A stretch of DNA of 5,743 nucleotides, from contig JAFVEX010000193.1 of assembly GCA_017475785.1 (NCBI GenBank), positions 1 through 5,743 on the forward strand. The letters are read 5' to 3'. Each line of letters begins with the position of its first letter. The first letter of the stretch is position 1. The notes under the pieces are model-generated. The model was not told where the DNA came from. It saw only the letters and a list, made by a program, of their open reading frames with translations, and searched no databases. The translations under genes were made by a program, and so were the position numbers. The DNA comes from Eubacterium sp. GTDB taxonomy: Bacteria > Bacillota_A > Clostridia > Lachnospirales > Lachnospiraceae. Below, piece after piece: positions 1 through 5,743 of this stretch.

Positions 1-45
1 GAGACAGATCCTGACAAGCTGAAATGCAATCACGAGGAAGCGTGA
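1..45 (+). CDS. Possible C-terminal tail of an upstream gene (partial)
   Basis: Frame 1 from the left edge reads 14 codons, ETDPDKLKCNHEEA, and ends in TGA at 43-45. The other two plus frames stop earlier, at 12-14 and 20-22. A strong plus-strand terminator starts 9 bases after this stop, which is the usual spacing for the end of a plus-strand gene, so frame 1 is favoured. The fragment is short and hydrophilic and gives no clue to function. The gene could also end in another frame or left of the window. Confidence 0.4.
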   Translation, partial: ETDPDKLKCNHEEA

Positions 46-53
46 AAGATTTC

Positions 54-107
54 TGGCATCAGATGGAGCACAAAGGATGGTTGTGTTTCACCTGATGCCA
101 ATTTTTT
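54..107 (+). terminator. Strong rho-independent terminator of the upstream plus-strand gene
   Basis: The left arm 54-62 pairs with 92-100 (core GGCATCAG/CTGATGCC). After one A/C mismatch (63/91), 64-73 pairs with 81-90, with two G-T positions. The loop is seven bases (74-80), and a run of six T follows at 102-107. Both wobble positions place G on the left and T on the right of the plus strand, so they pair as G-U only in plus-strand RNA. No T run follows the hairpin on the minus strand, so it is unlikely to terminate the murG operon. Confidence 0.85.
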
Positions 108-278
108 GCAAAGCAAATGTAGTCTATACCAATCGAAAAAAGTCTATTTCCATTTCAAAGCATAGTATGTTCCGGTTGTGTCCTCCCGTGGTTATTGATA
201 TGGATTGAACAAAACATAATCTATTGTTAGGACGGTACATTTTTTTGATTTCTCAAAATAATTGCATTTTCATCGTTT
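108..278. other. AT-rich convergent intergenic spacer with no gene seen
   Basis: This spacer separates the terminator of the plus-strand gene from the 3' end of murG on the minus strand. It is much more AT-rich than the flanking genes and has no credible reading frame. I found no convincing minus-strand hairpin followed by a T run, so the transcription end of the murG operon is not identified. The best minus-strand candidate is a weak 4-bp CTAT/ATAG stem near 143-164 ahead of a T-rich tract, which I do not regard as sufficient. Confidence 0.6.
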
Positions 279-1343
279 TTATTTCCGATATTGTTCAATC
301 AGCCCGATGATGGTCTGAATCGCGTCGGCCTGCCTGCTGTTTTTCATGGCAGAAATGTATTCTTCACGGTTTTCATAGAGCTTCTTGAGCGCTTCTGTAA
401 GGGACTGGCGCGTCATCTCTGCCTGCTGCATGACCATGCTGTAGCCCTGCTTTTCAAAAGATGCCGCGTTCAGCAGCTGGTCGCCCCGGCTCGCCTCCGC
501 AGGAAGCGGGATCAGCAGATTTGGTTTGGCAAGTGCCTGCAGCTCGCAGATTGCGTTTGCGCCTGCCCGCGACAGCACGATATCTGCCAGCGCGAACAAG
601 TCGGGAAGCTCCTTGCTGATATATTCGTACTGCACATATCCCTGCACGCCGCCGAGGGTTTGATCCAGATTGCCTCTCCCGCACAGGTGAACGACACTAA
701 ATGTTTTGAGCAGCTCCGGCAGTGCTTCGCGCAGACACTCATTCACTGCGACGGCGCCCAGGCTCCCTCCGATCATCAGAATAACCGGTTTGTCTGATGA
801 AAGACCGGTAAAAGCGCGGGCTTTTTCCGCGCTGCCGCTCATCAGCTCCCGCCGGATCGGAGAACCGGTCAGAACAGCTTTTTCTTTAGGAAGATTGTTC
901 AGTGTCTCCGGAAAATTGCAGCAGACCTTTACGGCGTTGGGGATGCAGAGCCTGTTCGCCAGCCCCGGCGTCATATCCGATTCATGGATAATCGCCGGGA
1001 TCTTGCGCTGCCTCGCCGCAAGGACAACCGGAACCGCCACAAAGCCGCCTTTGGAAAAAATAATATCCGGATCCAGCTGTTTCAGAAGCTTTCGCGCGTC
1101 ACCAATGCCCTTGATGACACGGAATGGGTCGGAGAGGTTCTTCAGATCAAGATAACGGCGCAGCTTGCCGGAGGAGATTCCGTAGTAAGGAATTCCGATA
1201 TCCTCAATCAGCTTTCGCTCAATTCCGTCGCGGGAGCCGATATAGGAGATCTCATAGCCGGCTGCCCGCAGCTCTGGAATCAGAGCAATGTTTGGCGTGA
1301 CGTGGCCGGCGGTGCCGCCCCCCGTCAGAACTATTTTTTTCAT
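279..1343 (-). CDS. murG: MurG: UDP-GlcNAc:lipid I N-acetylglucosaminyltransferase
   Basis: MurG transfers GlcNAc from UDP-GlcNAc to undecaprenyl-PP-MurNAc-pentapeptide (lipid I), giving lipid II at the inner face of the membrane. The 354-residue length is normal. The N-terminal acceptor domain carries the glycine-rich GGGTAGH loop (8-14) and the HESDMTPGLAN segment (120-130). The C-terminal GT-B donor domain has GGSLG (192-196), RAGANAICE (259-267, including the family's conserved Glu) and RGDQLLNA (286-293). The segments ISSGKLRRY and FSKGGFV resemble staphylococcal MurG more than E. coli MurG, from memory. The ATG at 1343 is preceded by GGGAGA at a good distance. It is the last gene of the mtnA-deoD-murG series, 24 bases after deoD, and is not beside other division or cell-wall genes here. 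Whether this is the only murG in the genome cannot be seen. Confidence 0.93.
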   Translation of the reverse strand: MKKIVLTGGGTAGHVTPNIALIPELRAAGYEISYIGSRDGIERKLIEDIGIPYYGISSGKLRRYLDLKNLSDPFRVIKGIGDARKLLKQLDPDIIFSKGGFVAVPVVLAARQRKIPAIIHESDMTPGLANRLCIPNAVKVCCNFPETLNNLPKEKAVLTGSPIRRELMSGSAEKARAFTGLSSDKPVILMIGGSLGAVAVNECLREALPELLKTFSVVHLCGRGNLDQTLGGVQGYVQYEYISKELPDLFALADIVLSRAGANAICELQALAKPNLLIPLPAEASRGDQLLNAASFEKQGYSMVMQQAEMTRQSLTEALKKLYENREEYISAMKNSRQADAIQTIIGLIEQYRK

Positions 1344-1367
1344 ATTCTTCTCCCGACAAACTACAAT

Positions 1368-2099
1368 TTATTCTGCGTACTTCCACGCGGTTTCCAGCGC
1401 CACCTTCATCATATCCGTAAATCCGTCGCGGATTTCCTCCGGTGTCAGGAATTCACCCTTGAAGATGTGATCGGAGACGGACAGGATTGCCAGCGCCCGT
1501 TTGTGCCATGCCATGGAAAGCGCGTACAGGCCGGCGGTTTCCATCTCAACGCAGAGATGCCCCATTGCGCGCCACTTTTCGTTGACGTTCGGGATTGCGT
1601 TGATAAAGGTGTCTGTGGAGAGTACCGGACCGACCTTGATGGGGATGTTCATGGCTTCGCCAGCTTCAACGGCTGTCTTCAGGAGCCCCCAGTCTGCGGT
1701 CGGCGCGAGATTTGCCGGGAAGTCATACTGGGACGCAAAGTTCGAGTTTGTGGAGGCGCTCATCGCGATGATGACGTCCTTCAGGTTGATGTCGTCTGTC
1801 AGTGCGCCGGTGGAGCCGACGCGGATGATCGTCTCGACATCGAACTGGTTATACAGATCTGTCGCGTACAGGCATGCGGAAGGGATGCCCATGCCGCTTC
1901 CCATGACGGAGATCCGGCGGCCCTTGTAGGTTCCGGTGTAACCGAGCATGTTGCGGACATCATTGAAGAGAATGGGATTCTCCAGATATGTTTCCGCAAT
2001 GTATTTCGCGCGGAGCGGATCGCCCGGGAACAGGACGACCTTCGCGACGTTTTCTTTTTCGGCCTTGATACAGCCGGTGATGGATGTGATAACTGCCAT
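1368..2099 (-). CDS. deoD: DeoD-type (hexameric) purine nucleoside phosphorylase
   Basis: The enzyme splits purine (deoxy)nucleosides with phosphate into free base and (deoxy)ribose-1-phosphate in the cytosol. The 243 residues are close to the family norm of about 235-240. FPGDPLRAKYIAETYLE (24-40) carries the phosphate-binding Gly26 and Arg30. Arg49, Arg93 and Ser96 match E. coli Arg43, Arg87 and Ser90. VEMETAG (184-190) holds the Met-Glu ribose contacts. SVSDHI holds the catalytic Asp210 (E. coli Asp204), and Arg224 matches Arg217. E. coli His4, which reaches the nucleoside 5'-OH of the neighbouring subunit, aligns with Cys10. ATG 2099 was chosen over an in-frame GTG at 2153 because AGAGGA precedes it and the GTG lacks a ribosome site. 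It follows mtnA by 79 bases. Use of MTA or 5'-deoxyadenosine is possible but inferred. Confidence 0.93.
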   Translation of the reverse strand: MAVITSITGCIKAEKENVAKVVLFPGDPLRAKYIAETYLENPILFNDVRNMLGYTGTYKGRRISVMGSGMGIPSACLYATDLYNQFDVETIIRVGSTGALTDDINLKDVIIAMSASTNSNFASQYDFPANLAPTADWGLLKTAVEAGEAMNIPIKVGPVLSTDTFINAIPNVNEKWRAMGHLCVEMETAGLYALSMAWHKRALAILSVSDHIFKGEFLTPEEIRDGFTDMMKVALETAWKYAE

Positions 2100-2178
2100 G
2101 ATTTTTCCTCTGTTTTCTACAAATGAATTCGATGTTGAATGCGGGCCGTCCACCCGGAAATTCTGATTGAAAAAAATA

Positions 2179-3252
2179 TTACCGGAACAGCGCCGCCAGG
2201 CTTTCTGTGTACGGCGGCCGGCAGATGCCTTTTTCCGTGATAATCGCGGTGATCAGGGAGTGGTCTGTCACGTCAAAAGCAGGGTTGTAGCATTTGACAT
2301 CTTTCAGGGCGACCGGTTCTGCGTAGAACATTTCCTTGATCTCGTCCGGCTTGCGCTGCTCGATTTTGATCTGATCTCCTGTCGGACAGTTCATGTCGAT
2401 GGTCGAGGTCGGCCCGAGCACATAAAACGGGATGCCGTAGTGCTTCGCGAGGATCGCCACGCCGCTGATACCGATTTTGTTTGCCGCGTCACCATTCGCC
2501 GCGACGCGGTCGCAGCCGACCATGCATGCCTGCACCCAGCCGTTTTTCATCACGATGCTTGCCATGTTGTCGCAGATCAGGGTCACGTCGACCCCGGCAC
2601 TGTGCAGCTCATAAGAAGTGAGGCGCGCGCCCTGCAGCAGCGGACGGGTTTCATCCGCAAATACTTTGATCTGCACGCCTTTTTCCGCTGCCAGAAACAG
2701 CGGGCCCTGACCGGTCCCATAGCGGGAGGTCGCGAGCGGTCCCGCATTGCAGTGCGTCAGAACGCCGTCTCCGTCCTTCAGGAGAGAGAGCCCGTATTCC
2801 GAGATGGCGCGGCACATCGCGATGTCTTCTTCGTGAATCGCGCGGCACTCTTTTCCGAGAAGTTCCAGAATGTCGGTGACCGGCATGCCGGCATGATCAC
2901 GGACTACCTGTTCCATTCTGCGCAGCGCCCAGCTCAGGTTCACAGCGGTCGGGCGGGATGAATTCAGGAACTCAGCCTGTCTGTGGAATTCTTCAAAGAA
3001 CGTCTCGTAATCGCCGGTCTCAATCTGCTGCGCCAGCACGTAGATGCCATAGCCCGCCGCGATTCCGATCGCCGGCGCTCCGCGCACCTTCAGCAGGTGG
3101 ATGGCGTCCCAGATTTCCTGCGCGGTACGCAGATGAATATACTCTATGTGATTCGGAAGCCTTGTCTGGTCAATGATGATGACGGATCGGCCATCATCAG
3201 ACAGCCGGACGTTGTCGATATGGGTTACTTTTTTGAGCTGATCGGAACTCAT
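2179..3252 (-). CDS. mtnA: MtnA: S-methyl-5-thioribose-1-phosphate isomerase
   Basis: MtnA is an aldose-1-phosphate isomerase of the eIF2B-alpha-like fold that turns 5-methylthioribose-1-phosphate into 5-methylthioribulose-1-phosphate in methionine/MTA salvage. The 357 residues match the family (about 345-360). Visible signatures are KVRGAPAIG (55-63), [12 protein letters not shown] (99-110), LTHCNAG with catalytic Cys168, [16 protein letters not shown] (201-216), and [10 protein letters not shown] with catalytic Asp248 followed by NKIG. Cys168 and Asp248 correspond to B. subtilis Cys160 and Asp240. The reading frame is open to 3471, but the upstream residues are not MtnA-like and ATG 3252 follows an AGGAGG. 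It is the first gene of the minus-strand operon. The kinase MtnK and the later enzymes MtnB/C/D are absent here, so its product may feed a short route, such as an aldolase cleavage, elsewhere. The related ribose-1,5-bisphosphate isomerases share the active site and are a less likely alternative. Confidence 0.93.
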   Translation of the reverse strand: MSSDQLKKVTHIDNVRLSDDGRSVIIIDQTRLPNHIEYIHLRTAQEIWDAIHLLKVRGAPAIGIAAGYGIYVLAQQIETGDYETFFEEFHRQAEFLNSSRPTAVNLSWALRRMEQVVRDHAGMPVTDILELLGKECRAIHEEDIAMCRAISEYGLSLLKDGDGVLTHCNAGPLATSRYGTGQGPLFLAAEKGVQIKVFADETRPLLQGARLTSYELHSAGVDVTLICDNMASIVMKNGWVQACMVGCDRVAANGDAANKIGISGVAILAKHYGIPFYVLGPTSTIDMNCPTGDQIKIEQRKPDEIKEMFYAEPVALKDVKCYNPAFDVTDHSLITAIITEKGICRPPYTESLAALFR

Positions 3253-3265
3253 GATGCTTGAAATT

Positions 3266-3271
3266 CCTCCT
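3266..3271 (-). promoter_or_regulatory. mtnA ribosome binding site with long spacing
   Basis: On the minus strand AGGAGG lies 13 bases before the ATG at 3252, longer than the usual 5-9. No ATG, GTG or TTG lies in frame at the normal distance, and the protein alignment supports the start at 3252, so the long gap seems real. It may lower initiation efficiency. Confidence 0.6.
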
Positions 3272-3314
3272 GTCTGCTGACGAAAAACGGCTTTTCTTAA
3301 ACGGTTTCTTCCAT

Positions 3315-3343
3315 ATTTTATCGCACACGGGCAAAAGATACAA
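3315..3343 (-). promoter_or_regulatory. Predicted sigma-A promoter for the mtnA-deoD-murG operon
   Basis: On the minus strand TTGTAT (3343-3338), a 17-base spacer and TAAAAT (3320-3315) form a sigma-A-like promoter. The -10 box matches 5 of 6 consensus bases and the -35 box 3 of 6. Transcription would begin near 3308, giving a leader of about 56 nt. That leader is too short for an S-box or T-box, and I saw neither. Confidence 0.5.
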
Positions 3344-3429
3344 GCTTGAGTCTGTCTGCGTGAGGGAGCCGCTTCGTCCGTCACGCGTGCAGGATACGCC
3401 AGCGTGTTTGCCCGGCGTGAGGAATCTGT

Positions 3430-3458
3430 TTGCATGGGTGTGACGGTTGCCGTATAAT
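3430..3458 (+). promoter_or_regulatory. Predicted sigma-A promoter for the MBL-fold/mtnN operon
   Basis: TTGCAT (3430-3435), a 17-base spacer and a perfect TATAAT (3453-3458) point rightward. Initiation would fall near 3465, within the first tandem repeat, so all or most of the repeat array would lie in a 5' leader of roughly 250 nt. The -35 box is weak (3 of 6), so an activator or the downstream sequence may contribute. Confidence 0.5.
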
Positions 3459-3459
3459 G

Positions 3460-3620
3460 AAGGTGCGGCACAGGTGCGTATCGTTATCTGCATTTTTACA
3501 AGGCGCGGCACAAATGCGTATCGATATTTGCTATTTGACAAGGCGCGGCACAAGCGCGCATCGTTATCTGCATTTTGACAAGGCGCAGCGCAAATGCGTA
3601 TCGTTTATTTGCTTATCGAC
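3460..3620 (+). repeat. Four tandem imperfect 40-bp repeats
   Basis: The units are 3460-3499, 3500-3539, 3540-3579 and 3580-3620, the last having one extra base. By hand count, units 1 and 3 agree at 35 of 40 positions, units 1 and 2 at 32, and units 2 and 3 at 33. Each starts AAGG(T/C)GC(G/A)GC and carries GCG(T/C)ATCG in the middle. The right ends are TTTACA, TTGACA, TTGACA and a degenerate form (the hexamers include the first base of the next unit). The copies abut with no spacers, so this is not CRISPR. The array lies between divergent promoters, just after a TATAAT box. No known repeat family is recognised. Confidence 0.95.
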
Positions 3621-3678
3621 AGTCAGCAAGAGCAGGCGGGGAGAGACTTTCCGGCCGTCTGTTCGGCGTTGAGGCGTA

Positions 3679-3717
3679 ATGGAAAAAAATCCGGGCAAAG
3701 CGGGGGAAGACTTATGA
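3679..3717 (+). promoter_or_regulatory. Candidate 12-codon leader peptide overlapping the next start codon
   Basis: ATG at 3679 opens a 12-codon frame (MEKNPGKAGEDL) that ends at TGA 3715-3717, so its stop overlaps the start of the MBL-fold gene in an ATGA arrangement. GAGGCG lies just upstream as a possible weak ribosome site. The geometry would allow translational coupling. The frame is short enough to occur by chance, and the downstream gene has its own GGGGGA site at 3702-3707. Confidence 0.25.
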
Positions 3718-5324
3718 AGATTACATTTCTTGGCGCGACACACGAAGTTACCGGCAGCTGTTACTACATTGAGGCTGCGGGGTGCCGTTTTCTCGTGGAT
3801 TACGGCATGGAGCAGGGACTTAACATTTATGAAAATATGCCGATTCCCGTGCCGCCGTCCGACCTGGACTTTATGCTGCTGACGCATGCCCATATCGATC
3901 ACTCAGGCCTGATTCCGAAGCTGTACGCGGAGGGTTTCCGGGGAGATATTTATACGACAGAGGCGACGGCGGATCTCTGCAGCATTATGCTGCGTGACAG
4001 CGCGCATATTCAGGAATTTGAGGCGGAGTGGCGCAACCGGAAGGGGAAGCGCCTGGGCAAAGAGGAATATATTCCGCTGTACACGATGGCAGACGCGATG
4101 GAGGCCATCGCGCATCTGCGCGGCGAGCCGTATGACATGACTGTGAAAATCCGGGACGGCATCCGCGTGCGGTTCGTGGACGCGGGGCATCTGCTGGGCT
4201 CTGCCAGCATTGAGCTCTGGCTGAAGGAGGGAGATACAGAGAAGAAAATCATCTTCTCCGGCGATATCGGAAATCTCGATCAGCCGCTGATCAACGATCC
4301 GACCTACCTGAAAGAAGCCGATTATGTGGTCATGGAGTCGACGTACGGCGACCGGTCGCACGGCGAGGGGAAGCCGGACTATGCAGGAGAACTCGCCCGC
4401 GTAATTCAGCGGACGCTGGACCGCGGCGGCAATGTCGTTATACCTTCTTTCGCCGTCGGCAGAACACAGGAAATGCTGTACTTTATCCGGCAGATCAAAG
4501 AGCAGGGTCTGGTGCAGGGGCACGGGAATTTTCCGGTGTTCATCGACAGCCCGCTGGCAATCGAGGCGACGACGATTTTCGACAAGCATTATCTGGACTG
4601 CTTCGACGCGTCCGCGCGGGCGCTGGTGGAGCAGGGGATCAATCCAATCCGGTTTTCCGGACTGAAGACAGCCATCACCTCAGATGATTCGAAGCTGATC
4701 AATCTGGACGAGACGCCGAAAGTGATCATCTCCGCGAGCGGCATGTGCGACGCCGGCCGCATCAAGCATCATCTGAAACATAACCTGTGGCGGAAAGAAA
4801 GCACCATCCTGTTCGTCGGCTACCAGTCTGTCGGGACGATGGGACGCGCGCTGATCGACGGGACGAAGGAAGTGAAGCTCTTTGGCGAGCAGATCGCTGT
4901 CGCTGCTGAAATTACTTCGCTGCCGGGCATCAGCGGCCACGCGGACAACGCCGGCCTGATGAAGTGGGCCTCATCCTTTGAAGAAAGCAAGCCGGAGCGC
5001 GTGTTTGTGACACACGGAGAGGATACCGTTACAGAGATCTTTGCGGAGCGCCTGCGCGATGAGCTGGGATACGACGCAGTCGCGCCGTTTTCCGGCTGGG
5101 TACTCGATCTTCTGACAAATGAGCTGCTCGAGACGCCGGAAGGCATCCGCATCGCGAAGCCGCAGAAGGCTGCCGCCAGAAAGGCGCAGTCCGTATTTGA
5201 GCGGCTGTGGGCTGCGGGTCAGCGGCTGCTGACCGTAATCCGGCACAACGAGGGAGGAACCAACAAGGATCTGGCGAAGTTTGCGGATCAGATTAATTCA
5301 CTGTGTGATAAGTGGGACAGATAA
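3714..5324 (+). CDS. MBL-fold beta-CASP RNA-processing nuclease (CPSF73-like, COG1236 type)
   Basis: The protein is a cytosolic metallo-beta-lactamase-fold hydrolase with a beta-CASP insert, the architecture of RNA 3'-processing nucleases such as CPSF-73. MBL motifs are Asp29 (LVDYG), THAHIDH (57-63), His159 (DAGHLLGSA) and Asp184 (SGDIG). Beta-CASP motif A is Glu208 in MESTYGDR, motif B is His409 in SGHAD and motif C is His434 in VTHGE, so every metal ligand seems intact. ISASGMCDAGRIKHH (339-353) is a further family signature. There is no signal peptide or membrane segment. The last 45 residues form a basic, helical-looking tail. The start at 3714 was chosen because MKITFLGATHEVTGS is the family N-terminus and GGGGGA precedes it. 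An ATG at 3594 would add 40 unrelated residues encoded partly by the repeat array. The substrate is unknown; nuclease action is inferred from the family. Confidence 0.93.
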   Translation: MKITFLGATHEVTGSCYYIEAAGCRFLVDYGMEQGLNIYENMPIPVPPSDLDFMLLTHAHIDHSGLIPKLYAEGFRGDIYTTEATADLCSIMLRDSAHIQEFEAEWRNRKGKRLGKEEYIPLYTMADAMEAIAHLRGEPYDMTVKIRDGIRVRFVDAGHLLGSASIELWLKEGDTEKKIIFSGDIGNLDQPLINDPTYLKEADYVVMESTYGDRSHGEGKPDYAGELARVIQRTLDRGGNVVIPSFAVGRTQEMLYFIRQIKEQGLVQGHGNFPVFIDSPLAIEATTIFDKHYLDCFDASARALVEQGINPIRFSGLKTAITSDDSKLINLDETPKVIISASGMCDAGRIKHHLKHNLWRKESTILFVGYQSVGTMGRALIDGTKEVKLFGEQIAVAAEITSLPGISGHADNAGLMKWASSFEESKPERVFVTHGEDTVTEIFAERLRDELGYDAVAPFSGWVLDLLTNELLETPEGIRIAKPQKAAARKAQSVFERLWAAGQRLLTVIRHNEGGTNKDLAKFADQINSLCDKWDR

Positions 5325-5337
5325 GGAAGTGGAAAAA

Positions 5338-5743
5338 ATGTCATTAACGGGAATCATTGGTGCCATGGAGGAGGAGGTCGCCGCGCTGAAGGGTGAGATG
5401 ACCAACGTCGACGCGCGCCGTAAGGCCGGCATGGAATTTCTGCGCGGAACGCTCTGCGGCAGGGAAGTTGTCGTGGTGCGGTCCGGCATCGGAAAAGTGA
5501 ACGCAGGCCTGTGCACGCAGATCCTGGCGGATGATTATGGTGTGTCCGCTGTGATCAATACGGGAATCGCGGGCAGCCTGCAGGCGGAGATCAATATCGG
5601 CGACATCGTTGTCTCGACAGACGCGCTGCAGTACGATGTGCATGTGGAGGCTTTTGGGTACGCGCCCGGGCAGATTCCGCGGATGGATACGCTTGCGTTC
5701 CCCGCGGATCCGGAACTGGCCGGACTCGCAGAGACGGTCTGCC
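5338..5743 (+). CDS. mtnN: MtnN: 5'-methylthioadenosine/S-adenosylhomocysteine nucleosidase (partial)
   Basis: MtnN (Pfs) hydrolyses MTA to adenine plus methylthioribose, SAH to adenine plus S-ribosylhomocysteine, and 5'-deoxyadenosine to adenine plus 5-deoxyribose. About 135 residues of the usual 230 are present before the window ends. GIIGAMEEEV (5-14) holds Glu13, which matches catalytic Glu12 of E. coli. SGIGKVNA (49-56), NTGIAGSL (74-81), GDIVVSTDA (88-96) and AFGYAPGQIP (105-114) are family signatures. The catalytic Asp of the C-terminal part lies beyond the edge. It starts 13 bases after the MBL-fold gene, with AAGGAAG and a purine-rich stretch before the ATG, so the two are probably cotranscribed. 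It faces away from mtnA, the next-but-one enzyme of the same salvage route, across the repeat-bearing region. Confidence 0.95.
   Translation, partial: MSLTGIIGAMEEEVAALKGEMTNVDARRKAGMEFLRGTLCGREVVVVRSGIGKVNAGLCTQILADDYGVSAVINTGIAGSLQAEINIGDIVVSTDALQYDVHVEAFGYAPGQIPRMDTLAFPADPELAGLAETVC

Noticed and set aside
195..220. Plus-strand promoter TTGATA/CATAAT in the left spacer
   Set aside because: The spacer is only 14 bases and nothing but the antisense strand of murG lies downstream.
984..2126. 380-codon plus-strand open frame
   Set aside because: It runs antisense across murG and deoD, its translation is rich in Cys, His and Arg with no recognisable domain, and both opposite-strand genes are clear. 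It is a shadow frame of GC-rich coding DNA.
2100..2153. Longer DeoD start at GTG 2153
   Set aside because: It has no ribosome site and adds 18 residues not typical of the family, whereas ATG 2099 has AGAGGA at good spacing.
2100..2178. Terminator between mtnA and deoD
   Set aside because: A small GC-rich hairpin (CGGG/CCCG, near 2143-2157) can form on the minus strand, but no T run follows it, so it is unlikely to stop transcription.
3253..3314. SAM (S-box) riboswitch or T-box in the mtnA leader
   Set aside because: Methionine-salvage genes in Firmicutes often carry one, but the predicted leader is only about 56 nt and no S-box core, T-box motif or terminator hairpin is visible on the minus strand up to 3460.
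3253..3471. N-terminal extension of MtnA to 3471
   Set aside because: The 73 added residues look like translated intergenic DNA, cover the predicted promoter and have no family similarity.
3460..3620. CRISPR array
   Set aside because: The repeated units abut directly and the whole 40-base period is repeated. There are no unique spacers and no cas genes.
3594..3713. N-terminal extension of the MBL-fold protein from ATG 3594
   Set aside because: The extra 40 residues come partly from repeat unit 4, have no close ribosome site and do not resemble the family. The ATG at 3714 matches the standard family start and has GGGGGA before it.
3903..4589. 228-codon minus-strand open frame inside the MBL-fold gene
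   Set aside because: It is a mirror frame of a well-supported gene, with no recognisable motif or ribosome site.

Overview
The window looks like part of a chromosome from a Gram-positive, fairly GC-rich member of the Clostridia, possibly Lachnospiraceae-like. This is inferred from protein style only: the MurG resembles the staphylococcal/clostridial type, the MBL-fold protein has the beta-CASP form common in Clostridia, and the Shine-Dalgarno sites are strong. No taxonomic marker such as rRNA is present.

Layout. Positions 1-45 may hold the last codons of a plus-strand gene, followed by a strong intrinsic terminator at 54-107. Positions 108-278 are AT-rich and hold no gene that I can see. A minus-strand cluster read from right to left follows: mtnA (3252-2179), deoD-type purine nucleoside phosphorylase (2099-1368) and murG (1343-279). 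The gaps are 79 and 24 bases, with no terminator between the genes, so they probably form one operon. A 461-base divergent intergenic region (3253-3713) comes next. Going right, a plus-strand pair follows: a beta-CASP metallo-beta-lactamase-fold RNA-processing-type protein (3714-5324), and 13 bases later mtnN, which runs off the right edge.

Function. Three of the five clear genes handle the 5'-methylthioadenosine/nucleoside salvage branch. MtnN hydrolyses MTA and S-adenosylhomocysteine. The phosphorylase makes (deoxy)ribose-1-phosphates from purine nucleosides. MtnA isomerises 5-methylthioribose-1-phosphate. The kinase MtnK, which normally links MtnN to MtnA, is not in the window. The phosphorylase beside mtnA could supply the 1-phosphate directly, and it has Cys where the E. 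coli enzyme has the His that contacts the nucleoside 5'-OH. MurG (peptidoglycan lipid II synthesis) and the nuclease-like protein seem to be positional partners rather than pathway members.

The most unusual structure is a head-to-tail array of four 40-41-base imperfect repeats at 3460-3620, between the divergent operons and just downstream of a perfect TATAAT box. Two copies end in a perfect TTGACA hexamer, and three of the four can form a short stem. I do not recognise the family. I saw no mobile element, CRISPR, tRNA or rRNA.
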